Below, piece after piece: positions 1-6,169 of a stretch of 7,000 nt of DNA. The position numbers were made by a program, and so were the translations under genes. The notes below the pieces were generated by a model. The model ran no database searches. It was given only the letters and a program-made list of their open reading frames with translations, and had not been told where the DNA came from. The number at the start of each line of letters is the position of its first letter. The first letter of the stretch is position 1. Source of the stretch: Bacillota bacterium (GTDB lineage: Bacteria; Bacillota; Clostridia; Oscillospirales; Ruminococcaceae); NCBI GenBank assembly GCA_023451415.1, contig JAEXZK010000238.1, positions 1 through 7,000 on the forward strand, written 5' to 3'.

Positions 1-2
1 GT

Positions 3-122
3 ATAATAGTACTCGTGACCGTTGCCGTCTGGTGCGCTCTCAGCGCCAAAGCGGCGGCAGAAAGCGTCCCCGTGACCCGCTCGCCTGCCGTGGAGGATCC
101 GGAGAGCCCTGCCCAATCTTGA
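3..122 (+). CDS. 3' end of a possible membrane protein (partial)
   Basis: An open frame enters from the left edge and ends at TGA 120-122, giving 39 visible residues. They begin with a hydrophobic run (IIVLVTVAVWCAL) that could be a transmembrane helix, followed by an Ala/Pro/Ser/Glu-rich polar tail. Codon third positions are mostly G or C, as in the neighbouring genes, which favours real coding. The two leading ATA codons are unusual for this genome and coincide with a TATAAT hexamer at 2-7, so a promoter reading is possible instead. It sits 49 bases upstream of the preferred start of the CofE-like gene, on the same strand, so the two could be co-transcribed. Too little is visible to name a family. 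Confidence 0.4.
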   Translation: MIVLVTVAVWCALSAKAAAESVPVTRSPAVEDPESPAQS

Positions 123-124
123 CG

Positions 125-144
125 CCCGCCCCATCCCCGGCGGG
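125..144 (+). other. small GC hairpin over the ribosome site of the alternative start
   Basis: CCCGCC (125-130) and GGCGGG (139-144) pair around an 8-base loop in the gap between the upstream tail and the CofE-like gene. The right arm contains most of the GGGAG that would serve the ATG at 151, so this site would be masked in RNA. That favours translation from ATG 172. There is no T-run after the hairpin, so it is not an intrinsic terminator. Confidence 0.35.
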
Positions 145-171
145 AGAAACATGGAAGGAAGTTGCAACATC

Positions 172-870
172 ATGAACGCCGAAACTGTCGTCAACCCCGG
201 TAAAAATGAATGTATCCAGGTGGACGGGGTCAACTACCGCCGTCTCTGCATCAAGACCCACGTCATCACCGATGCGGATAAGATGGCCGATGTGGCTCTC
301 CGGTACGCCGGCCCGCATATGACCGAGGGTGACATCCTCTTTATCACCGAAAAGGCGGTAGCCTGCACCCAAAAGCGCGCCATCCCCATGAAGGATATCC
401 ACCCTCGGCCCCTTGCCAGGCTCCTCTGCAAGTTTGTCCTCAAGACCCCCTATGGCATCGGCCTTGGTATCCCCGAGACGATGGAAATGGCCCTGCGGGA
501 GTGCGGCACCCTCCGCATCCTCTTCGCGGCCTTCTGCTCCGCCATCGGCAAGCTTTTTGGCAAGAGGGGCATCTTCTACAATATCGCCGGCGACAAAGCC
601 AGGGCCATCGACGGCCCCTGTGACTTCACCCTTCCCCCTTACAACGAATATGTCGTCCTCGGCCCCGCCGATCCGGATAAGGTTGCGCAGGAGGTGTCGG
701 AAGCCCTGGGGCATCCCGTCCTCATCACCGATATCAACGACCTGGGCGGCAATATCCTGGGCCGCTGGCCTCAGAGCCTGGACCCTGAGCTCTATGTGCG
801 CATCCTCAAGGATAACCCTCTTGGCCAGCAGAGCGAACAGACCCCCATGGGGATCATCCGCAGGGAATGA
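172..870 (+). CDS. CofE-like protein (coenzyme F420-0:L-glutamate ligase family)
   Basis: The product has 232 residues from the preferred start. Family signatures are visible in order: IKTHVIT near the N-terminus, the GDILFITEKAVACTQ segment, a Gly-rich YGIGLGIPETMEMALRECG stretch, a FYNIAGDKARAIDGPCD stretch, and a C-terminal ITDINDLGGNILG block followed by NPLGQQSEQTP. The family adds glutamate to F420-0 in archaea and actinobacteria. In gut Clostridia that do not make F420 the substrate is not established, and no other F420 gene is visible here, so the biochemical role is open. Two starts compete: ATG 151 (GGGAG only 4 bases upstream) and ATG 172 (AAGGAAG 10 bases upstream). I prefer 172 because long spacing is common in this window and the site for 151 lies in a small hairpin. 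A strong hairpin follows the gene. Confidence 0.85.
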   Translation: MNAETVVNPGKNECIQVDGVNYRRLCIKTHVITDADKMADVALRYAGPHMTEGDILFITEKAVACTQKRAIPMKDIHPRPLARLLCKFVLKTPYGIGLGIPETMEMALRECGTLRILFAAFCSAIGKLFGKRGIFYNIAGDKARAIDGPCDFTLPPYNEYVVLGPADPDKVAQEVSEALGHPVLITDINDLGGNILGRWPQSLDPELYVRILKDNPLGQQSEQTPMGIIRRE

Positions 871-923
871 CCCCCACCGCCCGGCATCGCGGTGATCCGG
901 CAAAATCACATAAGTAAAAAGGT

Positions 924-959
924 AAAAGCGCGGGAATCCGGATGGATTCCCGCGCTTTT
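924..959 (+). terminator. perfect 16-bp hairpin terminator, probably bidirectional
   Basis: The arms AAAAGCGCGGGAATCC (924-939) and GGATTCCCGCGCTTTT (944-959) are exact reverse complements around a GGAT tetraloop. On the + strand it ends the CofE-like gene, with a short T4 tail at the base. On the - strand the flanking A-rich stretch 912-927 gives a longer U-rich tail, so it could also stop any read-through from the leftward operon. It lies 54 bases after the CofE-like stop codon. Confidence 0.85.
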
Positions 960-1033
960 CACATGCTGGCAGCCGTTGTTTGCAGAAAAAAACGGTATTT
1001 TGATTCCCCGAACAGCGCTGAGGCCTCCCCGGC

Positions 1034-1083
1034 AAAAAGAGCCTTGCAAGGGGTATCGCTACGGGATACCGTCCCTGCAAGGC
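1034..1083 (-). terminator. rho-independent terminator of the Rnf-like operon
   Basis: Read on the - strand, an outer 8-bp stem (GCCTTGCA 1083-1076 with TGCAAGGC 1048-1041) and an inner GGTATC/GATACC stem form an imperfect hairpin, followed at once by TCTTTTT (1040-1034). It begins 17 bases after the stop codon of the glycosidase-like gene, so it most likely ends the five-gene leftward operon. The + strand lacks a comparable T-run, so this terminator points left only. Confidence 0.85.
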
Positions 1084-1099
1084 CCTTTTACTTTCTTCT

Positions 1100-2377
1100 T
1101 CAGTCCTGGGAAAGGGTATAGGTTCCGGAAGGGCTGTAATAGAACACTTTCTCCACTCCGGCCTCCTGGAGGGCCCGGGTCTGATCGGAGATCTCCGCCG
1201 CGCCGTAAGCCTTGTTGCTCCCCTCGGGGAGGGTGGTAGAGGTGTACGCCTGCACCATGGCCGCCAACTCCGCCTCGCCCGCCGCCTCCAGGGCCTCCTG
1301 GGAGGCCTCCAGGCCGGCTTTCACCGTGCCGTAGGGGTCCAGGGCGGGGTTGGACAGGGCAAGGGCTTCTGTGGCGATGCCGGTCCCAAACTGCTCCGGC
1401 TGGACATTTATCACCGCCCGGCCCGCCGCCTGGATGATCTTCTCCGGGGTGTCGCCGTAGGGTATCTCATAGACTTTGGCAGTGGCAGCCAGGCTTACTG
1501 CGGGCCATACCTGGCAGCCCTTGCTCTCCCCCGCCTGCCGCGCCCTGGCGGCAAAGTCGGCCAGCACCTGGGGTTTGTCCAGGGTTCCGGCGTTGCCGTA
1601 GGTGGCCAGCTCCAGGGAGTACCCCTCCGGGAACTGCGTTCCTTCCAGGATGACGGCATGGAGCCCCATATCCGCCGCCTCGCCGATAAGCTCCAGAATA
1701 TAATCCTGGGCCTGCACGCTGTTGGGGTTGAGCCAGGGCTTGCCTCCGGCGGCTTTGGAGTTGTCGATCCAGTTGATATTGCTGCCCATATACTTGACCG
1801 CCGCCTCATACATGGTGGCGGTGGAGATGCTGTCCCGGAAGGCCCAAAGCCGCCCCACCGGAATCAGCCCCGCCTGGCGGATGGCTGCGGCCGCGGCTTC
1901 CAGGTCATAAGGGCTTTCCCCCTGGGCCAGGTTTGCAGCCACGATTTCCAGCCCGCTTTGGTAAAGCACCTTCCCCTCCGGGCTTTTGAGCTCGATCACC
2001 GCACCCTCCACCCCCTGGGCCTTCAGGCCGCTGAGGTAGGTTTCCAGATTGGCGGTATCGCTGAGAAGATAAGTTGGGACGTAGGCCGTGCTGTCCGGCA
2101 GGCCCCGGGGCTCGGCCTCTTCACCGCTGGGCTGAGAGGATGAGGAGGAAGCCGGCGGGACCTGGGCGGGATCCTCCGACTGGGAGGATGGGTCCGGCTG
2201 TCCCAGACTGGGCATCTGGAAGTTGGTTACAAAGTCATAAACCGGCTCGTAGAGGAGCCAGCCTGCCGCGCCTGCCACGGCCACGGCCACCAGGGTCAGC
2301 AGCGCCTTCTTCAGGTTTTGTTTCTTTTTCCGTTCCCGGTCAAAGCCGTAACGCCTGACTTTAAAGTCCTTTGCCAT
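1100..2377 (-). CDS. membrane-anchored glycosidase-like protein (DUF4015 type)
   Basis: The product has 425 residues. A basic N-terminus (RERKKKQNLKK) precedes one hydrophobic helix at about residues 24-43, then a Ser/Pro/Glu linker at about 58-93, then a TIM-barrel-like domain to the end. This is a signal-anchor layout with the domain outside the membrane. The domain resembles the DUF4015 putative glycoside hydrolase family: GAVIELKSPEGKVLY (125-139) matches the strand usually written as VVIDVKDD.G.v.Y, and WIDNS...PWLNPNS (203-220) matches the W.D..G..WvNP segment. The family's DYVRFP motif appears here as EGTQFP (245-250), so the usual acidic residue is shifted or lost and catalysis is doubtful. 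AAAGGAGG lies 12 bases upstream of ATG 2377, and the start is 45 bases after rnfA, so it is probably the last gene of the operon. Substrate is unknown. Confidence 0.75.
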   Translation of the reverse strand: MAKDFKVRRYGFDRERKKKQNLKKALLTLVAVAVAGAAGWLLYEPVYDFVTNFQMPSLGQPDPSSQSEDPAQVPPASSSSSQPSGEEAEPRGLPDSTAYVPTYLLSDTANLETYLSGLKAQGVEGAVIELKSPEGKVLYQSGLEIVAANLAQGESPYDLEAAAAAIRQAGLIPVGRLWAFRDSISTATMYEAAVKYMGSNINWIDNSKAAGGKPWLNPNSVQAQDYILELIGEAADMGLHAVILEGTQFPEGYSLELATYGNAGTLDKPQVLADFAARARQAGESKGCQVWPAVSLAATAKVYEIPYGDTPEKIIQAAGRAVINVQPEQFGTGIATEALALSNPALDPYGTVKAGLEASQEALEAAGEAELAAMVQAYTSTTLPEGSNKAYGAAEISDQTRALQEAGVEKVFYYSPSGTYTLSQD

Positions 2378-2422
2378 GACTGGTCAGCGCCTCCTTTCCA
2401 AACGTCACCGCCTGGGGCGGTA

Positions 2423-3016
2423 TTAAATAGCCACCTGGTGGCCAAGGGCTCCAAAAAGGGCCAGGGATAAAATGCCAAAATACAGCAGCGCTATGGGCGC
2501 TCCCTGCATGGCCTCCGGCGCCTTCCGAAGCTCCATGTAGCTCTTCATGGAGGCGGAGAGGAGCACTGCCAGCAGGTAGCCCAGGCCCGCGCCCAGGCCA
2601 TAGACCAGGCACTCTCCCAGCGAGTAGGCGCCGGCACCGGTGATGAGCATCACCGACAGGGGGATAAACCCAAAGGCCAGCGCGGGGTGCAGAAAAATAC
2701 GGCGGGTCTTGAGGGCGGGCACCTTGCACCACACCAGTAGGAACAGGAATATCAGTGCCGCATAAATCATCAGATAGATGGGCGGCCGCAGATGGACGGC
2801 CACGGGATAGATCTCTTCAATGAGGTATTTGCCCAGCCAGCTGGAAAAAGCAGCCGCCGTGGAAAGAGCCGTCACCGTCAGGGCCGTCGCAGGCAGCCTG
2901 CGGCGGGAAAAAGCCTGATATTCCAGCTCGCCCCAGCCCACAGCCCGGGCAAAAATCAAGTTTTCGGTAAGGGCTGCGGTGAGCGCCACACCCAGGAGCC
3001 TCAAAAACAGTTGCAT
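2423..3016 (-). CDS. rnfA: RnfA-like membrane subunit lacking the cluster cysteines
   Basis: The product has 197 residues and about six hydrophobic helices, the usual size for RnfA. Family signatures are clear in the C-terminal half: LVYGLGAGLGYLLAVLL (137-153) and KAPEAMQGAPIALL (165-178), close to the canonical VLYGLGAGLGF and VPEAFKGTPIAL. In canonical RnfA one cysteine sits in the first helix (GICPFL) and one in helix four (LPLITTNCAVLG), and together with RnfE they hold an intramembrane iron-sulfur cluster. Here the matching segments are VGWGEL (26-31) and IPLSVMLITG (118-127), with no cysteine in either. The only cysteines are C97 and C136. The gene starts 16 bases after rnfE, and TAGGAGGG lies across the rnfE stop. 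The fold is conserved, so this is a real gene, but its redox role is doubtful. Confidence 0.82.
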   Translation of the reverse strand: MQLFLRLLGVALTAALTENLIFARAVGWGELEYQAFSRRRLPATALTVTALSTAAAFSSWLGKYLIEEIYPVAVHLRPPIYLMIYAALIFLFLLVWCKVPALKTRRIFLHPALAFGFIPLSVMLITGAGAYSLGECLVYGLGAGLGYLLAVLLSASMKSYMELRKAPEAMQGAPIALLYFGILSLALFGALGHQVAI

Positions 3017-3032
3017 CTAAATCGCCGCCCTC

Positions 3033-3701
3033 CTAATCCTCAAACATATGCCTGTGGATATACGCCATCCGGCGGATATACTCGGAAAAAGCCAGGAGCA
3101 GTCCCGCCAGGATAAAGCCGAAAAAGGGCATCTTGGCGCCCTCCAGGATATAACTCATCCCCAGTGGCATCCCCCAGATCTGTCCGTAAGCCAGGATTTC
3201 CCGCACAGCGGAAATAAACACCGCACAAAGGGCAAAAACCCCGGCATACTGGAGAGCCCAGAGGCCCGCGCTCCCCGGGGAGCGCACCTCCCTGCCCCGG
3301 AACACCGCCGCCACTACGCCAAAAGCCGCCGTCAAATAGAGGTAGATGCCCAGGGAATCGGTGATTTCCGGGGCGATGATACGGATGACATAGGTGGACA
3401 GGGTTGCAATGATCAGGGAGACCAAGGTGCAGAGCAGCGCCGTGGGCCATGGGGGGACATTCAGCCTGCACCGGAGCGCAAAGCAAAGAAACGCCGCAGG
3501 GATGAGCACCATAAAGACCACCAGGGACATGGCCACTCCGTTTTTCAGGGTGGTGCAGACAACCGCCAAAAAAGGGATGGCCGCTGCAAAGCCCGCCATG
3601 GCCTCCCGGCCATCCGCATCAAGGGCCGTCCCGGTGTCACTGGATTGCGTCGATTTCCTCCCGCTGTGCAGCGAGATCGCCTTCTTGTTGCCGTCTTCCA
3701 T
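3033..3701 (-). CDS. rnfE: RnfE-like membrane subunit lacking the cluster cysteines
   Basis: The product has 222 residues from ATG 3701, which has a very strong AAAAAGGAGG site 7 bases upstream; upstream in-frame starts lack such a site. A polar N-terminal extension of about 35 residues precedes roughly six membrane helices. RnfE features include NGVAMSLVVFMVLI (54-67), the VREIL motif (166-170) and a final FFGFILAGLLLAF helix (193-205). Canonical RnfE carries cysteines in LGLCPALA and in PLIVVNCIILG. The aligned segments here are AAIPFLAVV (40-48, Ile at the Cys position) and YLTAAFGVVAA (122-132, Gly at the Cys position), so both ligands are absent. A cysteine at residue 49 is several positions off. 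The gene overlaps the end of rnfD by 65 bases, which implies coupled expression. Confidence 0.8.
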   Translation of the reverse strand: MEDGNKKAISLHSGRKSTQSSDTGTALDADGREAMAGFAAAIPFLAVVCTTLKNGVAMSLVVFMVLIPAAFLCFALRCRLNVPPWPTALLCTLVSLIIATLSTYVIRIIAPEITDSLGIYLYLTAAFGVVAAVFRGREVRSPGSAGLWALQYAGVFALCAVFISAVREILAYGQIWGMPLGMSYILEGAKMPFFGFILAGLLLAFSEYIRRMAYIHRHMFED

Positions 3702-4665
3702 ACTTTGCCCTCCTTTTTGCCTTAATATACCGCTCCGCGCAGCCATCCAGCACGGGCACCAGAGCGTTGCTCAGCAGCAGCGCAAAGGGGATCGTCATTT
3801 CATAGCCGCCGTACCACTGGAAAAGCATCACCAGCAGGGCGCTGATCAGGGCGTAAAGCGCCTTGGCCCCGCCCCGCCGGGGGGTGGTCACCGGATCGGT
3901 AAAGAGGAACGCGGCTGCAAAAAGCAGGGGCGTCCCCACCAGCTCATAAAAAACCGAATACAGCGGCTCAGCTGCCACCCGGGGAAACAGCGCCGCCCAA
4001 ACAGCCGCCGTGCCCAGAAAAATCAGCGGCTGCTGGAAGCGCACCGTACCCCGGAAGCACAGGTATAATAGACATGCTGCCACCACTAGAATATTAGTGG
4101 TGCCCATGGGGCCGGGGACCAGCCCCAGCACCATGGAAGTGACGTCGTAAGGCGGCACGCCTCCCATGTTCAGGGTGGCTGCCGGGCCGCTGAGCAGCCG
4201 CTCGGCAGCCTGTCCCGTCATGGCCAGGGGCGCAAAGGGGCTTGGATAAGCAAAAAGCTTGCCGCTCCAGCAGACAATGGCAAAGCAAAGGCCGCCCGCC
4301 GCCGGGTTAAAGACATTGCTCCCCAGGCCGCCAAAAGCCTGTTTGACCACGCAGATGGCAAAAAGCCCGGCTGTGACCACCACCTTGTACTCCACCGATG
4401 CGGGGAGCATCAAGGGGATGATGAGCCCGGTGACCACCGGGGAAAAATCGAAGCAGTTGACCGGCCGGCCGCGCCAGAGGGTGCACAGGCTGTCGGCGCC
4501 CCAGCAGACGGCCACCGACAGCCCTCCCAGGGCCACGGCCCGCATGCCGTAATAGAACCAGGCGATGACATAAACCGCCAGGAGAGTAATGACCGCGTCG
4601 CCCATGACGGTCTTGTTGCTGATGCTGTTGCGGATATGGGGCGCAATGCGCGCTGTCAGCTTCAT
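3637..4665 (-). CDS. rnfD: RnfD-like membrane subunit with altered flavinylation motif
   Basis: The product has 342 residues with about eight to ten hydrophobic helices. Strong RnfD/NqrB signatures are present: SPVVTGLIIPLMLP (75-88), FGGLGSNVFNPAAGG (111-125), LFTDPVTTP (254-262) and PFALLLSNALVPVLD (293-307). In canonical RnfD an FMN is bound covalently to the threonine of an SGAT motif in the periplasmic loop before the G.(I/L)G.. segment. Here the closest match is SGPAATL (159-165), so the exact motif is broken by two extra residues and flavin attachment is uncertain. The canonical GSLGETS-like segment reads GPMGTTN (185-191). A charged tail from residue 313 is encoded across the rnfE start. 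ATG 4665 overlaps the rnfC stop as ATGA. No rnfG follows, although rnfG normally sits between rnfD and rnfE. Confidence 0.88.
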   Translation of the reverse strand: MKLTARIAPHIRNSISNKTVMGDAVITLLAVYVIAWFYYGMRAVALGGLSVAVCWGADSLCTLWRGRPVNCFDFSPVVTGLIIPLMLPASVEYKVVVTAGLFAICVVKQAFGGLGSNVFNPAAGGLCFAIVCWSGKLFAYPSPFAPLAMTGQAAERLLSGPAATLNMGGVPPYDVTSMVLGLVPGPMGTTNILVVAACLLYLCFRGTVRFQQPLIFLGTAAVWAALFPRVAAEPLYSVFYELVGTPLLFAAAFLFTDPVTTPRRGGAKALYALISALLVMLFQWYGGYEMTIPFALLLSNALVPVLDGCAERYIKAKRRAKYGRRQQEGDLAAQREEIDAIQ

Positions 4666-5735
4666 GCGGTCTCACCCTTCTTCCTTTTGAGGCTGGAGAC
4701 TGCCGCCGCCAGGTTGAGCTTGGCGGGGCACTGGTAGCTGCAGCACATGCACTCGATGCAGTTATCATAGTCCATGTGCTGGAGCAGGTCGCCCCGTCCC
4801 ATCTCCATGGCGCGGTAAATGAGCATGGGGTTGAGGTCCGCGGGGCAGGCCTCGGCACAGCGGCCGCAGCCGATGCAGAGATATTTCTTGTCCCGCTCGT
4901 CCTCCTTAAAGGCCAGGACGGCCCGGGTTGTGGGGGTGATGCGGGTGTTGTCGGTATCTTCCACCGATTCTCCCGTCATGGAGCCGCCCACCACCACACG
5001 GGTGGGGTTGTCGCTGAGCCCGCAGCGGTCCAGGACGTCGGTGGCCGTCATCCCCACGCTCACCTCCAGATTGCAGGGGTTGGCCACACAGTTGCCGCTG
5101 ACGGTGACAAAGACAGTGGTCTGCATAATGCCCTCGTACACCGCACGGTAGAGATGGATAAAGGCGCAGGCGCCGATGAGCATGGAACGCCGGCCTTCGT
5201 TTTCATAAACAGCCCCCCCGGGGCGGATCTCCGCCGGATACACGCCGCCGATCTTTCTCACCCGGAAGCCCTCCAGCAGATGGGGGATGCGCAGCTCCAG
5301 GTCGGTGACGTTGCGGTAGACAAGGATGCGGACCTCACTGATCCCTGTTGCCTTCTGGGCCAGCTTCATCCCCCCGGCGCAGGCCTGCTTCATATGGAGC
5401 ATGGGGCCCAGTTGGCTGGAGATGTAGGGCTCGTCGTCCACCGCGTCCACCTGGATGTCCATTTGGGCTTTGCGGCAGAGGAGCAGCTTCTTATACAGGG
5501 GCAGGCCATCCCGCTCGTCAATGATCCGGGCCATCCGGGCCACCTGTATAATTTCATCGGGGCTCACCTCTTCCAACCCCGCAGCGGGCTCCCACTCCTG
5601 CATAGTTTTCCGCTTGGCGGTGCTGGACAGCAGCCGTATCTCCCGGGAGAGGGCGGGCTCCTTGTTCTGCTCCATCATGACGCCCTTGTTGATCTGGATA
5701 CCGCCCTTGGAGCCCTGTCTCTTTTTAACTTCCAT
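4662..5735 (-). CDS. rnfC: RnfC-like protein with two 4Fe-4S motifs and no FMN/NADH motif
   Basis: The product has 357 residues, against about 430-450 for usual RnfC. The SLBB-type segment is recognisable (VFVTVSGNCVANPCNL, 208-223; VVVGGSMTGES, 247-257). Two complete 4Fe-4S motifs follow: C287, C290, C293, C297 with Pro298, and C326, C329, C332, C336 with Pro337. In canonical RnfC a GLGGAGFPT-type loop binds FMN and contacts NADH; the aligned stretch is IIDERDGLPLYKKL (71-84), which lacks it. The canonical ECEPY reads DDEPY (100-104). The N-terminal barrel-sandwich domain is mostly missing and replaced by a short basic, Gln-rich segment. It is the first gene of the leftward operon. GGAAGGAG lies 12 bases before ATG 5735. 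No clear promoter is visible upstream. NADH oxidation in the usual way looks unlikely. Confidence 0.88.
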   Translation of the reverse strand: MEVKKRQGSKGGIQINKGVMMEQNKEPALSREIRLLSSTAKRKTMQEWEPAAGLEEVSPDEIIQVARMARIIDERDGLPLYKKLLLCRKAQMDIQVDAVDDEPYISSQLGPMLHMKQACAGGMKLAQKATGISEVRILVYRNVTDLELRIPHLLEGFRVRKIGGVYPAEIRPGGAVYENEGRRSMLIGACAFIHLYRAVYEGIMQTTVFVTVSGNCVANPCNLEVSVGMTATDVLDRCGLSDNPTRVVVGGSMTGESVEDTDNTRITPTTRAVLAFKEDERDKKYLCIGCGRCAEACPADLNPMLIYRAMEMGRGDLLQHMDYDNCIECMCCSYQCPAKLNLAAAVSSLKRKKGETA

Positions 5736-5827
5736 AAGCCGTTGGTTCTCCTTCCCGCTCTTTGGGACTTTCCTAAAACCTCGGCCTTCCGTTTCAGAAA
5801 GGCCTTTGCAGAAAGTAGCTGAGGAAT
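5736..5827. other. short divergent intergenic region with a GGCCTT inverted repeat
   Basis: This 92-base gap separates rnfC (-) from the MecA-like gene (+). It holds the rnfC ribosome site (5748-5755) and an inverted repeat GGCCTT (5783-5788) / AAGGCC (5799-5804) with a 10-base loop. The T-runs beside it are short, so I do not call it a terminator. I see no convincing -35/-10 pair in either direction, so the rnf promoter may lie inside the MecA-like gene or be non-standard. Confidence 0.4.
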
Positions 5828-6154
5828 TTGGTTATATCGGTCACCGGCGAAGACAGCTTCTATTTCGGCGTGGCTTTCGCTTTCCAAAACTCGGAGCTTC
5901 TTATTCAGGCGGCCTCCCGCCTTTTTAAGCAGTTCTGCCACCGCATTTACAAAAGCTCCCTCTATAAAGCTGAGGGCCGGTATATCCTTGTGGTCTATCC
6001 CCTGGACATTGCCGAGGGCACCACCGCCTTCTTCCTGGGGGAATACGGGGAATACCTGGGCGCCGGGGAGATCGTGGTTGCCAAAATCGCCGAGCACGGC
6101 AGCCTCATCATCGAGGACACCGCCATTGACACCCTGGCCGTCTACCTCTCCTGA
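5828..6154 (+). CDS. MecA-type Clp adaptor, C-terminal domain only
   Basis: The product has at most 108 residues. It matches the C-terminal, Clp-binding half of MecA adaptors: an F..SELLIQAASRL helix, KSSLYKAEGRYILVVYPL, then FLGEYGEYLG, AKIAEHGSLIIEDTAIDTL and a final YL. Full MecA proteins have about 200-250 residues and an N-terminal substrate-binding domain, which is absent: the frame is closed by TAG at 5816-5818, and no upstream frame looks like that domain. The start is unclear. TTG 5828 has GAGGAA only one base away, while the same GAGGAA is ideally spaced (7 bases) for the ATA codon at 5834, which might be a mutated ATG. Codon use and the conserved core suggest recent or present selection. 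It may be a short adaptor, an anti-adaptor or a 5'-truncated remnant. It converges with rpe. Confidence 0.6.
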   Translation: MVISVTGEDSFYFGVAFAFQNSELLIQAASRLFKQFCHRIYKSSLYKAEGRYILVVYPLDIAEGTTAFFLGEYGEYLGAGEIVVAKIAEHGSLIIEDTAIDTLAVYLS

Positions 6155-6169
6155 CTCCGCCCGGGGCCG

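Noticed and set aside
2..7. TATAAT hexamer as a promoter for the CofE-like gene
   Set aside because: No -35 can be seen because it lies outside the window, and the same bases fit a coding frame that ends at 122. Possible but not supportable.
40..1080. A 346-codon open frame on the - strand opposite the CofE-like gene
   Set aside because: It runs across the tail, the intergenic hairpins and the whole CofE-like gene, shows no recognisable family and has the Gly/Asp/Ala-rich look of antisense translation in GC-rich DNA.
4081..4102. 8-bp perfect inverted repeat CACCACTA/TAGTGGTG in an AT-richer patch of rnfD
   Set aside because: It encodes the conserved membrane segment TTNILVV without frame disruption and has no flanking duplication or T-run, so I treat it as chance within coding sequence.
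5783..5804. GGCCTT/AAGGCC hairpin as an attenuator of the rnf-like operon
   Set aside because: Only a 6-bp stem with a 10-base loop and a T4 run several bases away; too weak to call, though its position in the rnfC leader was noted.
4776..5822. A 348-codon open frame on the + strand opposite rnfC
   Set aside because: Low-complexity, His/Gly/Ala-rich composition typical of the antisense of a real gene; the - strand frame has clear 4Fe-4S motifs.
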